A stretch of DNA of 33,235 nt from an uncultured Oscillospiraceae bacterium (GCA_947522735.1 CANNTZ010000023.1:1-33235); one strand, 5' to 3'; positions 1-8,416 are shown, counted from the stretch's first letter. Made by a program: numbers and translations. The notes: generated by a model not told the origin, from the letters alone.

Positions 1-2
1 AC

Positions 3-272
3 AGCGGCAAGCGGCTGTTTGACATAGTGATCGTCTGGAAGCTGGACAGGTTCGCACGAAACCGCTATGACAGCGCACGGTACAAGGCCACGCTTAAAAA
101 GAACGGCGTGAAGGTCGTATCCACCACCGAGATTATTTCAGAGGGCGCAAAAACCATCACCCTTGCGGAATTGCAGGAAGCTATCAGCAACAAAAACGGT
201 TCGGATTTGGATTGCCTTGCGCACCAAACCGCAGGCACGAGCTCTTTTGGCTTCAAAAGGTGCTCGGCCTGA
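3..272 (+). pseudogene. serine recombinase (resolvase/invertase family) fragment
   Basis: The frame is open from the left edge and reads through the middle of a serine recombinase catalytic domain. It contains a KLDRFARNRYD block and a VKVVSTTEIISEG block, both typical of large serine recombinases from Firmicute mobile elements. Family members continue after the second block with a helix leading into the recombinase and zinc-ribbon domains. Here the similarity stops near base 150, and about 40 unrelated residues follow to a stop at 272. The N-terminal catalytic serine lies outside the window. I read it as a decayed 3' remnant of an integrated element. It could also be a complete small resolvase with an odd tail, but the abrupt loss of similarity argues against that. 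Confidence 0.7.
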
Positions 273-560
273 ACGTAAAAATACCGAGGATATAAATCTC
301 TCCGGTGTTTTTTTGTTGTACATATTACCATTCCCCCCGCCCACAGCCGACTCCTCGCCTGCTTGCGACGTCAATCGGCTTCTTCTCTTCTTCCGACGGC
401 TCTCCTGTAGCTCTGTGCGCAATATTGCGCATATGATTACGTCGGCCAGACAATTCGGAACGTGTTCGGCCGTAATCCGCCCCTGCCTTCAGGGCTTTTG
501 AAAATATCGGACCGACGCGTTTTCGCACGGGATTTTGACTGACATCTCGCGTGACGGCTA
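273..560. other. gene-free stretch, no recognisable feature
   Basis: Short overlapping frames exist on both strands, but none has a convincing ribosome site or a protein-like composition. I see no transposase, tRNA or strong hairpin. It may be debris of the element whose recombinase fragment lies to the left. Confidence 0.4.
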
Positions 561-592
561 TTGGCTTTCCGTATCGAATGTGGTATTATAAT
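561..592 (+). promoter_or_regulatory. predicted sigma-A-type promoter
   Basis: TTGGCT at 561-566 is followed after 17 bases by TATTAT (584-589), which overlaps a perfect TATAAT at 587-592. Transcription would begin near 598, about 40 bases before the small GTG ORF at 638. The match is good by sequence, but nothing clearly identified lies directly downstream. Confidence 0.4.
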
Positions 593-637
593 AGCATATC
601 CTGTAAATGTGAAAGGGCTGTCTTTGAGGGATCCGTT

Positions 638-778
638 GTGCTGAAATGTCCGCTCTGCGCCGACAAAATTCAGCCTGACGGTCTGCGAGATACCGGCTTT
701 TGCAGCAGGCGAGCACCTTGTGCCCGTCTGTCACGCCTCGAAAAGCCTCCCGGATTTATAAGACACACGCGTTTTTGA
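638..778 (+). CDS. possible 46-residue CPLC-containing protein, doubtful
   Basis: A GTG start is preceded by GAGGGA at 626-631 with a 6-base gap and lies just downstream of a good promoter. The product begins VLKCPLC and has four cysteines (4, 7, 22, 28), which suggests a small metal-binding ribbon. After residue 21 a shift by one base gives another plausible ending (AAGEHLVPVCHASKSLPDL, then stop), so the gene may be frameshifted. I do not recognise the family. It may be a decayed gene or chance. Confidence 0.25.
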   Translation: MLKCPLCADKIQPDGLRDTGFCSRRAPCARLSRLEKPPGFIRHTRF

Positions 779-979
779 AATGCAGAGAATACAAGCGCAG
801 CGCTTGACAGGACGCTTTATGGGCGCACGTTTTCCGTGTGTGCATCCGGGAGGGTCGCCGGCCGCAAACGACGACGGCGTTCCGGGCGATACTGCGGCGT
901 GCAAGATTCCGCAGAAGAGCCGCGAGCCGTCGGCGTGACGGCCCGGACTCATAATAAAATACAGCAAGAGGAATGTAAC

Positions 980-1951
980 ATGGAGACTGTAAGGCTTAAA
1001 CCGTTTATCGCAAGCTACATATGGGGAGGGCGCCGCCTTTGCCCCGTCTACGGACTGGACGGAGATACCGTCGCCGCCGAGGCGTGGGTCTTCTCCGCGC
1101 ACACGGACGGCCAGAGCATAGTTGCCTCCGGCGAGTGCGCCGGTATGCCGCTGCGCGACTATATCGCCGTCTGCGGAGACGGAGCCTTCGGCGCGGGCGC
1201 GCGGCTCGAACCGGGCTTCGGCGCGCCGGTGCTCTGCAAATTCATCGACGCCGCGCGCTCGCTTTCAATACAGGTTCATCCGGACGACGAATTTGCGCGC
1301 AAACATGAAAGCTCCCCCGGCAAATCCGAGATGTGGTACATCCTTGACGCCGAGCCTGACGCGTTCATCTATTACGGCCTGAACCGCGACGTCACGCGCG
1401 AGGAGCTGGCGCGCGCAATGGCGGACGGCTCGATAACCGAGCTGCTCAACAAGGTGTACGTCCGCCGCGGCGACTCCTTCTTCATCCCGGCCGGAACCAT
1501 ACACGCCATCGGCGCGGGGATACTCATCTGCGAGATACAGCAGAGCTCCAACATAACCTACCGCATGTACGACTTCGGCAGGCTTGGCGCGGACGGAAAG
1601 CCGCGCGCGCTGCACATCGAAAAGGCGGCGGCGTGCGCGCGCCTCTCCGCATCCACAACCTCTCCCTCGGCAGCTCCCATCCCCTGCTCCGGCGCGCGGG
1701 CGGAGCTGCTTGCCGAGTGCGAATATTTCCGCGCGGTGAAATATATCCTTGCCGGGGGCGAATCGACCTGCATCGACGCCTCCGCGAGCTTCCTGTCGGT
1801 CATAGTCACCGGCGGCTCCGGCAGACTTTTTGCGCCCGGCGCGGAGTTTGACCTCCGCTTCGGCGACAGCTTCTTCGTCCCCGCCGGAACAGGCGTCGTC
1901 ACCGTCGAAAGCGCCCACGGCTGCGAGCTTGTCGTTTCGTCCAACTCTTGA
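980..1951 (+). CDS. manA: mannose-6-phosphate isomerase, class I
   Basis: This is a cytoplasmic zinc enzyme of 323 residues that interconverts mannose 6-phosphate and fructose 6-phosphate, linking mannose use and GDP-mannose supply to glycolysis. The cupin zinc ligands of the family are visible: Gln98 and His100 in IQVHPDD, Glu117 in KSEMWYI, and His175 in GTIHAIG. The substrate-side arginine block TYRMYDFGR is at 193-201. The length matches the short Firmicute type. I chose ATG 980 over the longer frame from 836 because the family similarity begins there and AAGAGGA lies just upstream. It is a single gene between the left-edge debris and the SRP RNA promoter, with no clear terminator of its own. 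Confidence 0.95.
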   Translation: METVRLKPFIASYIWGGRRLCPVYGLDGDTVAAEAWVFSAHTDGQSIVASGECAGMPLRDYIAVCGDGAFGAGARLEPGFGAPVLCKFIDAARSLSIQVHPDDEFARKHESSPGKSEMWYILDAEPDAFIYYGLNRDVTREELARAMADGSITELLNKVYVRRGDSFFIPAGTIHAIGAGILICEIQQSSNITYRMYDFGRLGADGKPRALHIEKAAACARLSASTTSPSAAPIPCSGARAELLAECEYFRAVKYILAGGESTCIDASASFLSVIVTGGSGRLFAPGAEFDLRFGDSFFVPAGTGVVTVESAHGCELVVSSNS

Positions 1952-2005
1952 GCCGCGCCACGGGCGCAAAATCCGTGACAAAAACGTTAAAACTCCTTTC
2001 GCCTC

Positions 2006-2034
2006 TTGACTTTCCGGGAGTTTATGGGTATAAT
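2006..2034 (+). promoter_or_regulatory. strong promoter of the SRP RNA
   Basis: TTGACT (2006-2011), a 17-base spacer and a perfect TATAAT (2029-2034) give a near-consensus housekeeping promoter. The predicted start at about 2041-2043 coincides with the base of the SRP RNA closing stem. Confidence 0.85.
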
Positions 2035-2041
2035 AATATAG

Positions 2042-2190
2042 TTGACGGATACATTCTGTCATGCGGTTGTACGGGTCCTGTGCGACACAGCGCTGCGAAC
2101 CATGTCAGGCGGTGACCCGAGCAGCATTAAGCGGTTGCTGTTGTGTGCCGCAGTAAATCTGTACGACCGTATGACAGAATGTATCCGTCT
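2042..2190 (+). ncRNA. ffs: signal recognition particle RNA, short 4.5S-like form
   Basis: This is the RNA scaffold of the signal recognition particle, which binds Ffh and targets membrane and secreted proteins. The conserved helix 8 core is visible: GAACCATGTCAGG at about 2097-2109, then AGCAGCATTAAG at about 2120-2131, and GTGCCGCAG on the returning strand. All closely match the B. subtilis RNA. The ends pair perfectly over 19 bases (2044-2062 with 2171-2189), followed by a T-rich stretch that can serve as terminator. The RNA is about 148 bases, one extended hairpin without an obvious Alu domain, unlike the roughly 270-base Bacillus RNA. The usual GGAA tetraloop is replaced by UGAC on a CGG/CCG stem. 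The position directly before dnaX is the classic Firmicute arrangement. Confidence 0.92.
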
Positions 2191-2255
2191 CGTTTTATTC
2201 TTTTGCGAGCTTCATTTTTGTTTTATAGCCCTTGTCTGCGTGGAGGTGAGACGTC

Positions 2256-3905
2256 GTGCCGGAGGAATATCAGGCGCTTTACCGCAAATATCGCCCCGCG
2301 TCCTTTGACGACGTGATCGGCCAGCGGCACATCACCGACGTGCTGCGCTCCGAGGTCAAATGTGGGCGCATCGCCCATGCCTATCTCTTCACCGGCTCGC
2401 GCGGGACCGGCAAGACCACCTGCGCAAAGATACTTGCAAAGGCGGCGAACTGCCTTGACGTCAGGGACGGCAGCCCCTGCGGCAAGTGCGAAATCTGCCG
2501 CGGCATAGACGACGGCTCAATCACCGACGTGCTCGAAATTGACGCCGCAAGCAATAACAGCGTAGATAACATCCGCGAGCTGCGCGCGGAGACGAATTAC
2601 ACCCCCGCCGCCGCGCGCTACCGGGTATACATCATCGACGAGGCGCACATGCTGAGCATCGGTGCGGCCAACGCGCTGCTCAAGATAATGGAGGAGCCGC
2701 CCGAGTACGTCATCTTCATCCTCGCCACCACCGAGGTTCACAAGCTCCCCGCGACAATCCTCTCCCGCTGCCAACGCTTTGATTTCAAGCGGATAGACCA
2801 GTCGCTCATTGCCGAAAGGCTCACCTCCGTGGCTGAAAAGGAGGGGATAACGCTTGAGCCTGACGCCGCCGCACTCATCGCGAAGCTGTCCGACGGAGGG
2901 ATGCGCGACGCGCTGTCGCTGCTCGATCTCTGCCGCAGTGCCTCGAACGGACACGTGGACGTGCAAAATGTCGCCGATTCAGCCGGGCTTGCCGGAAACG
3001 AGCGCCTTTTTGCAATGACCGGGGCGCTTATCCGGCGCGATACGGCGGAAGCCATCGAGCTGTTGGACAGCCTTTACGCCGATTCCGCAGATCCGTCAAG
3101 GGTGTGCGAGCAGCTCATCAGTCAGTTCCGCAACCTCATGCTGCTCAAAAATTCGTCGAGGGCGGACGACCTCATCGTCTGCCTGCCGGACGAGCTGGAG
3201 CGTCTTAAAAAAATTGCCGCGAGCGTCGGCGGCGGATATATCCTGTATGCACTCTCCGTGCTCCAGAGCACGCTCGAAAGGCTCGCAAGGTCGTCCTCGC
3301 GAAGGACGGAGCTGGAGATGGCGTTCGTGCAGCTTTGCAGCCCGGAGAGCACCGATTCCCGCGAGGCGCTCAGCGCCCGGATAGACGTCCTCGAGCAGGA
3401 GCTGCGCAGGCTCCGGAGAATGCTTGAGAGCGGCGACTATGCCGCAGCACCGGCGGACGGCGAGCCGTCGCCGCCAAAAAACGCCGCGCATGAGGCCGAG
3501 GTGCAGCCGCGGCCGTCAAGACGGTCCGAGCAGGCTATGCCGCCAACGCCCGCGCCTGCAATGCCGGAGAAGGAGCCGGTTGAGATGGAGCGCTCGATTT
3601 GGGAGCAGATACTCGCGTCTCTTGGCAGGAGCAACCCGGCGCTGCACGCGGCGCTTATCGGCTCCACCGCCTACATCCGCGGCGACATACTGCTGGTGGA
3701 TTCTCCGGACGAGCTGTTTTTGCAGCTTGTCCGAACCAACGAATATACAAAGGAATCACTGCGCGAGGCAGTGCTCGCCGAGACCGGCAAGCGCTACCGT
3801 CTCGGCCCATACAGGCGCAAGGCCGCGCCGGAGAAGCCCGCGTCGCCCTTTGACAGCATTGAGGCGGCGGCAAAGAGCGCCGGGGTGAGCATCGAGATAA
3901 AATAA
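2256..3905 (+). CDS. dnaX: DNA polymerase III subunits gamma and tau
   Basis: This 549-residue AAA+ ATPase of the clamp loader opens the sliding clamp and, as tau, holds the replisome together. Walker A GSRGTGKTT lies at 47-55, the zinc module cysteines are at 66, 75, 78 and 81, and the DEAH box is at 128-131. The sensor SRCQ follows at about 172. A Pro/Ala/Glu-rich linker begins near residue 395 and leads to a C-terminal tau domain. The GTG start has a strong GGAGGTGA at 2242-2249. I see no slippery A-run that would give a frameshifted short gamma. It is first in a co-directional run with ebfC and recR. Confidence 0.97.
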   Translation: MPEEYQALYRKYRPASFDDVIGQRHITDVLRSEVKCGRIAHAYLFTGSRGTGKTTCAKILAKAANCLDVRDGSPCGKCEICRGIDDGSITDVLEIDAASNNSVDNIRELRAETNYTPAAARYRVYIIDEAHMLSIGAANALLKIMEEPPEYVIFILATTEVHKLPATILSRCQRFDFKRIDQSLIAERLTSVAEKEGITLEPDAAALIAKLSDGGMRDALSLLDLCRSASNGHVDVQNVADSAGLAGNERLFAMTGALIRRDTAEAIELLDSLYADSADPSRVCEQLISQFRNLMLLKNSSRADDLIVCLPDELERLKKIAASVGGGYILYALSVLQSTLERLARSSSRRTELEMAFVQLCSPESTDSREALSARIDVLEQELRRLRRMLESGDYAAAPADGEPSPPKNAAHEAEVQPRPSRRSEQAMPPTPAPAMPEKEPVEMERSIWEQILASLGRSNPALHAALIGSTAYIRGDILLVDSPDELFLQLVRTNEYTKESLREAVLAETGKRYRLGPYRRKAAPEKPASPFDSIEAAAKSAGVSIEIK

Positions 3906-3942
3906 ATGCCGCAAATTATAAAAAATACAGGAGAGAAATCAT

Positions 3943-4299
3943 ATGAAATCGAGACTTCCCGCTGGTTACAGCAACGGCCCGAGCAACATGCAGGGCATGA
4001 TGAAGCAGGCGCAGAAGATGCAGGAGAACATGGCTAAGCTACAGGCGGAGCTGGACGAGCGCGAATATAACATCAAGTCCGGCGGCTCCGCGGTGGAGCT
4101 CGTCATCAACGGCAAAAAGGAGGTCAAGAGCCTCAAAATAGCTCCCGAGGTCATCGACCCGGAGGACGTCGAGATGCTTGAGGATCTTATCCTCGCCGCC
4201 GTCAACGAGGGCATCCGAACCGTAGAGGACACCAACTCCAAGGAGATGGAGAAGATCACCGGCTCCCTTTCGCTTCCGGGAATGTCCGGGCTTTTCTGA
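3943..4299 (+). CDS. ebfC: YbaB/EbfC nucleoid-associated protein
   Basis: This small dimeric DNA-binding protein of 118 residues is encoded between dnaX and recR in most bacteria. Its precise role is unsettled, but it is linked to nucleoid organisation and repair. The N-terminus has the family block NMQGMMKQAQKMQENM, which forms the long helix of the dimer. The core VELVINGKKEVKSLKIAPEV follows, and the tail ends TGSLSLPGMSGLF. AGGAGAG stands about 7 bases before the ATG. The length is near the family norm, with a Gly/Pro leader common in Clostridia. It is probably co-transcribed with its neighbours. Confidence 0.95.
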   Translation: MKSRLPAGYSNGPSNMQGMMKQAQKMQENMAKLQAELDEREYNIKSGGSAVELVINGKKEVKSLKIAPEVIDPEDVEMLEDLILAAVNEGIRTVEDTNSKEMEKITGSLSLPGMSGLF

Positions 4300-4305
4300 T
4301 AAGCT

Positions 4306-4908
4306 ATGAAAAACAACGAAGTGCTGCCCTTTGTCCGGCTGACCGAGCAGTTTGCGCGGCTGCCGGGAATAGGGAAAAAATCGGCGCAGCGCATGGCGTA
4401 TTACATTCTGAACCAGCCGCGGGAGCGGGTGGAGGAATTTGCCGCGTGTCTGCTTGAGGCAAAAGAGAAGATCGTCTATTGCGGCGTCTGCCGCAACATC
4501 ACCGACAAGCCCGTGTGCAGCGTCTGCTCCGACGAAACGCGCGACCGCTCGACGATACTTGTCGTCGAAAGTCCGCGCGACGTCACCGCCTTTGAGCGCA
4601 CCCGCGAATACAACGGGCTTTATCACGTGCTGCACGGGCTGATCTCTCCGATGGACGGCGTTGGCCCGGAGGCCCTGTATATAAAGGAGCTGCTCGAGCG
4701 CGTGAACGGCGGCGAGGTGAAGGAGGTCATCATGGCCACCAACCCGACCGTCGAGGGCGAGGCGACGGCGATGTATATCTCGCGTCTGCTGAAGCCGCTC
4801 GGCGTCACAGTGTCGCGGCTCGCCTACGGCATCCCGGTCGGCGGACACCTTGAATATACCGACGACGTCACGCTGTTCCGCGCATTGGAAGGGAGAAGTG
4901 TGATATGA
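4306..4908 (+). CDS. recR: recombination mediator protein RecR
   Basis: RecR works with RecO and RecF to load RecA at gapped DNA. At 200 residues the length is standard. The helix-hairpin-helix LPGIGKKSAQRM lies at 19-30, a four-cysteine zinc finger is at Cys59, 62, 71 and 74, and a Toprim domain begins at ILVVESPRD (84-92). The C-terminal block SRLAYGIPVGGHLEY is complete. It starts only 6 bases after ebfC stops, and its stop overlaps the next start (ATGA), so translation is probably coupled on both sides. Its ribosome site is weak, in keeping with coupling. Confidence 0.97.
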   Translation: MKNNEVLPFVRLTEQFARLPGIGKKSAQRMAYYILNQPRERVEEFAACLLEAKEKIVYCGVCRNITDKPVCSVCSDETRDRSTILVVESPRDVTAFERTREYNGLYHVLHGLISPMDGVGPEALYIKELLERVNGGEVKEVIMATNPTVEGEATAMYISRLLKPLGVTVSRLAYGIPVGGHLEYTDDVTLFRALEGRSVI

Positions 4909-5372
4909 AGCTCATCGAACGCGTAAAGGCATTTGTCAAAAGCGAGACGTTCGGCAAATTCGTCCGCTTCGCGATAACGGGCGTCGTCAACACGCTGATA
5001 GATATCGGCGTCGCGGCGCTGGTCCGGTATCTCTTTCACAACGACTATCTCGCGCAGGCGGCGGGCTACATCTGCGGAATAATCAACAGCTACGCAGTCA
5101 ACCGGAGCTGGACCTTCCGCAAGGAGCGTGACGGCTTCTTCAGCGCGCAGCTTGTGAAGTTTCTCGCCGTCAACCTCCTGACGCTCGGCATTTCGATGGG
5201 TGCGACGTGGCTGTTCCACACGCGTCTCGGCGTCGAGCCGTGGATAATCATGAAGCTGCTGGTCACGGCGGTGACGATAGTCGTGAACTTTACGCTCAGC
5301 AACCTCTGGGCGTTCCGAAAAAAGGCTGATAATCAACCGGCAATAAATTTAAACCACGAGGACGATGATTAA
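4905..5372 (+). CDS. GtrA-like membrane protein
   Basis: This 155-residue protein has four predicted membrane segments (about 20-40, 48-65, 84-105, 115-135) and the family block FVRFAITGVVNTLIDIG near the N-terminus. The family signature VNRSWTFRK is followed later by SNLWAFRKK. GtrA-like proteins are thought to move or present polyprenyl-phosphate sugars for envelope decoration, usually beside a GT2 glycosyltransferase. Here no glycosyltransferase is adjacent; the matching enzyme and a YfhO protein lie at 21252-24959. The start overlaps the recR stop and the end overlaps alaS, so it sits inside a housekeeping operon. Exact substrate unknown. Confidence 0.88.
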   Translation: MKLIERVKAFVKSETFGKFVRFAITGVVNTLIDIGVAALVRYLFHNDYLAQAAGYICGIINSYAVNRSWTFRKERDGFFSAQLVKFLAVNLLTLGISMGATWLFHTRLGVEPWIIMKLLVTAVTIVVNFTLSNLWAFRKKADNQPAINLNHEDDD

Positions 5373-8007
5373 AGAAATGGAATGGACAGGACTTAACGAC
5401 CTGCGAGAGAAATATCTCTCATTCTTTGAAAGCAAGGGACACCTTCGCCTGCCAAGCGCCCCCCTTATTCCGCAGGACGACAGCAGCCTGCTGCTCATCA
5501 ACGCCGGAATGACGCCGCTCAAGAAGTATTTTCTCGGCGTTGTGGAGCCGCCGTGCCGCCGTGTGACCTCCTGCCAGAAGTGCGTGCGCATGCTGGACAT
5601 CGAGCGCGTCGGCAAAACCAGCCGCCACGGCTCCTTCTTCGAGATGCTCGGCAACTTCTCCTTTGGCGATTACTTCAAGCGCGAGGCCACCGCGTGGGCG
5701 TGGGAGTTCCTCACCGGAGTTCTGGCGATACCTCCGGAAAAGCTGTGGGTATCCATCTATCTTGACGACGACGAGGCGTTCGACATCTGGACAGGGGAGG
5801 TCGGAGTCGCTCCGGAGCGTATCGTCCGCCTTGGCAAGGAGGACAACTTCTGGGAGCACGGCGCGGGTCCCTGCGGGCCATGCTCCGAGATATACTTTGA
5901 CCGCGGCGAAAAATACGGCTGCGGCTCCCCCACCTGCGGCGTCGGCTGCGATTGCGACCGCTATGTCGAGATATGGAACCTTGTGTTCACCCAGTTCGAC
6001 TCCGACGGCAACGGCAACTACACCCGCCTGAAAAAGGCGAACATCGACACCGGCATGGGACTTGAGCGCCTTGCCTGCGTTATGCAGGGCGTTGACAACA
6101 TGTTCGAGGTGGACACCATCCAGAACATCATCAGACACGTCTCCCGCATCGCCGACGTCCACTATCACGACGATCCCAAGAGCGACGTATCGCTGCGCAT
6201 AATTTCCGACCACATCCGCGGCTCGGTGTTCCTCATCAACGACGGCGTCGCGCCGAAGAACGACGGTCGCGGCTATGTGCTGCGCCGCCTGCTCAGAAGA
6301 GCCGCGCGACACGGACGGCTCATCGGCATCGACGGCCCGTTCCTCTGCGACGTCTGCGACACCGTCATCAGAGAGAACGCCTTCGCCTATCCTGATCTCG
6401 TCACCAACGCCGAATACATCAAAAGGGTCATCCGCAACGAGGAGGACAGCTTCAACAAGACCATCGGCCAAGGACTTGTGCTGCTCAACAGCATCATCGA
6501 AAAAACCGGCGGCTCGAGCCTCTCGGGAGCCGACGCCTTCCGTCTCTACGACACCTTCGGCTTCCCCATCGACCTGACCGAGGAGATCCTTGCCGAAAAG
6601 GGCATGACCATCGACATGGACGGCTTTAAGGCGCTGATGGACGAGCAGCGCAGCCGCGCACGAACCGCCCGCAGCGAGAAAAACATTCTCGCGTGGTCGG
6701 ACGACAACGTTCTCAAGGGCGTTGCCGGCACAAGATTTGTGGGCTACGACAACGACTCCGCGGAATGCAGGGTGCTCGCTATCATCCGCGACGGAGAGCT
6801 TGTGGACACTCTCTCCGAGGGCGATTCCGGGATTATTGTCACCGACGTCACCCCCTTCTACGCCGAAAGCGGCGGCCAGGTCGGCGATTCCGGCATGCTC
6901 CACAGCGGAAGCAGCTTCCGTTTCAGGGCCGGCGACTGCAAGAAAGCGCGCTCCGGCCAGACCCTACACATCGGCCACGTTGACGCGGGCATGGTATCGG
7001 TCGGAGACACCGTCACGGCTGAGCTCGACGTCAAGCGCCGCCGCGCCATCCGCCGCAGCCACACCAGCGCCCATCTGCTTCAAAGGGCGCTGCGAGACGT
7101 GCTTGGCGACCATGTTCATCAGGCCGGCTCCTATGTGGACGAGCACCGCTGCCGCTTCGACTTCTCCCATTTCTCCGCAATGACCAGGGAGGAGCTTGTC
7201 GAGGTCGAGCGCCGTGTCAACGAGCTTATCCTTGACGCGCTCGAGGTGTCCGTCAGCGAAATGCCTCTTGAGGAGGCGAAAAAGCTCGGCGCCATGGCGC
7301 TGTTTGGCGAGAAATACGGCGACGTGGTAAGGGTCGTCAACATTTCCGGACGCTCCATAGAGCTTTGCGGCGGCACACATGTCAAAAACACCGCCGAAAT
7401 AGGGCTGTTCAAGATAATCTCCGAGGCATCGGTCGCGGCGGGAGTTCGCCGCATCGAGGCTGCCTGCGGAGACAACGTCCTCACTATGATAAACGAGATG
7501 CAGGCGCTCCTTGACGGCGCCGCAGCGCAGCTCAAGCTGACCGGCGCGGCCGAGCTCCCCGCGAAGATCGAGAGCGTTTTTGCCGAGCTGAAGGAAAAGG
7601 AGCACGAGATCGACGCGCTCAACGGCCGCATTGCCGAGATGCGCACCGGCGGACTGCTTGAACGCGCCAAGACGGTCGGTAGCGTTATTGTTGCCACCGA
7701 TTACATGGACGATACCCGCGCCGACGTTGCCAGAGCCGTCTGCGACAAGGTCAAGGACGGCCATCCGAACGCGGTCTGCGTGATTTGCGCGGTCAGCGGC
7801 GGCAAGGGCTCGTTTGTTGTTTCCTGCGGCAGCGAAGCCGTTGCGGCCGGTGCGAACGCCGGGCGCGTGGTGCGTGAGGTTTGCGCGCTCACCGGCGGCA
7901 AGGGCGGAGGACGCCCCGACAGCGCCATGGGCGGCGCGGCTGAGCTTGACAAGGCCGGGGCGGCGCTCGCAAAGGCTGCCGAACTTGTCGGCGCCATGCT
8001 GAAATAA
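5365..8007 (+). CDS. alaS: alanyl-tRNA synthetase
   Basis: This enzyme charges tRNA-Ala and edits mischarged Ser and Gly. The 880-residue length is normal. The N-terminal catalytic domain holds LREKYLSFFESKGH, the motif 2 region around SFFEMLGNFSFGDYF, and NTGMGLERL-type motif 3 (here DTGMGLERLACVMQG). The editing domain has the metal site HTSAHLL and the conserved CGGTHV. The C-terminal oligomerisation (DHHA1) domain has the GGKGGGRPDSAMGG block. The start is uncertain: ATG 5365 overlaps the preceding gene, but ATG 5377 gives MEWTGLND, closer to typical homologues. The only Shine-Dalgarno (GAGGA at 5358-5362) is poorly spaced for either, so coupling with the upstream gene is likely. No T-box leader is present. 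Confidence 0.97.
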   Translation: MIKEMEWTGLNDLREKYLSFFESKGHLRLPSAPLIPQDDSSLLLINAGMTPLKKYFLGVVEPPCRRVTSCQKCVRMLDIERVGKTSRHGSFFEMLGNFSFGDYFKREATAWAWEFLTGVLAIPPEKLWVSIYLDDDEAFDIWTGEVGVAPERIVRLGKEDNFWEHGAGPCGPCSEIYFDRGEKYGCGSPTCGVGCDCDRYVEIWNLVFTQFDSDGNGNYTRLKKANIDTGMGLERLACVMQGVDNMFEVDTIQNIIRHVSRIADVHYHDDPKSDVSLRIISDHIRGSVFLINDGVAPKNDGRGYVLRRLLRRAARHGRLIGIDGPFLCDVCDTVIRENAFAYPDLVTNAEYIKRVIRNEEDSFNKTIGQGLVLLNSIIEKTGGSSLSGADAFRLYDTFGFPIDLTEEILAEKGMTIDMDGFKALMDEQRSRARTARSEKNILAWSDDNVLKGVAGTRFVGYDNDSAECRVLAIIRDGELVDTLSEGDSGIIVTDVTPFYAESGGQVGDSGMLHSGSSFRFRAGDCKKARSGQTLHIGHVDAGMVSVGDTVTAELDVKRRRAIRRSHTSAHLLQRALRDVLGDHVHQAGSYVDEHRCRFDFSHFSAMTREELVEVERRVNELILDALEVSVSEMPLEEAKKLGAMALFGEKYGDVVRVVNISGRSIELCGGTHVKNTAEIGLFKIISEASVAAGVRRIEAACGDNVLTMINEMQALLDGAAAQLKLTGAAELPAKIESVFAELKEKEHEIDALNGRIAEMRTGGLLERAKTVGSVIVATDYMDDTRADVARAVCDKVKDGHPNAVCVICAVSGGKGSFVVSCGSEAVAAGANAGRVVREVCALTGGKGGGRPDSAMGGAAELDKAGAALAKAAELVGAMLK

Positions 8008-8013
8008 GGCTGA

Positions 8014-8046
8014 TTTTATCCGGGTGCGTTTTTGCCCGGCGGATAA
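8014..8046 (+). other. hairpin between alaS and the HIT gene
   Basis: TTATCC (8016-8021) pairs with GGATAA (8041-8046). An alternative inner stem joins CCGGG (8020-8024) with CCCGG (8035-8039) around a T-rich loop. No T-run follows, so this is more likely a processing or attenuating hairpin than a full terminator. Confidence 0.35.
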
Positions 8047-8072
8047 GGGCGAATGCCCGGAAAGGAGAAGGT

Positions 8073-8411
8073 ATGGACTGCATTTTCTGCAAGATAGCCT
8101 CCGGCGAGATCCCGTCGAGGAAGCTGTTTGAGGACGACCGCGTTCTCGCGTTCTACGACCTCAATCCGCAGGCGCCGGTGCATTTTCTGGTGATACCCAA
8201 GCGGCACATTTCCGGCGCGGACATGATAACCGCCGAAAACAGCGACATTGTCGCATATATCTTTGAGGTGATTGCGCGGCTGACCGCCGGGCTCGGATTG
8301 AAAAACGGGTTCCGCGTTGTCAACAACTGCGGTGAGGACGGCGGTCAGACGGTGGGGCATCTCCACTTCCACGTCCTCGGCGGACGTCAGCTCGCCTGGC
8401 CTCCAGGCTAA
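8073..8411 (+). CDS. HIT-family nucleotide hydrolase (Hint-like)
   Basis: This 112-residue cytoplasmic protein belongs to the histidine triad family, which hydrolyses nucleoside phosphoramidates and adenylated adducts. The catalytic triad motif HLHFHVLGG lies at 96-104, with His98 or His100 as the expected nucleophile. N-terminal Cys3 and Cys6 with His45 and His96 resemble the zinc site found in many bacterial Hint proteins. The C-terminal WPPG is typical. AAAGGAG precedes the ATG at good distance. It follows alaS by 65 bases, a gene order seen in related Firmicutes, perhaps because Hint clears stray aminoacyl-adenylates (inference). Confidence 0.93.
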   Translation: MDCIFCKIASGEIPSRKLFEDDRVLAFYDLNPQAPVHFLVIPKRHISGADMITAENSDIVAYIFEVIARLTAGLGLKNGFRVVNNCGEDGGQTVGHLHFHVLGGRQLAWPPG

Positions 8412-8416
8412 TCTCC

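Noticed and set aside
163..501. 112-codon plus-strand frame after the recombinase fragment
   Set aside because: Overlaps the fragment in another frame, has no ribosome site, and its composition looks non-coding.
2256..3905. Programmed frameshift in dnaX producing a short gamma form
   Set aside because: I see no A-rich slippery heptamer with a following stem at the expected position; the single frame is complete.
5419..6903. 494-codon minus-strand frame
   Set aside because: It is antisense to alaS, whose motifs are intact. Long antisense frames are expected at this GC content, and the translation is Val/Ala/Asp-rich with no motifs.
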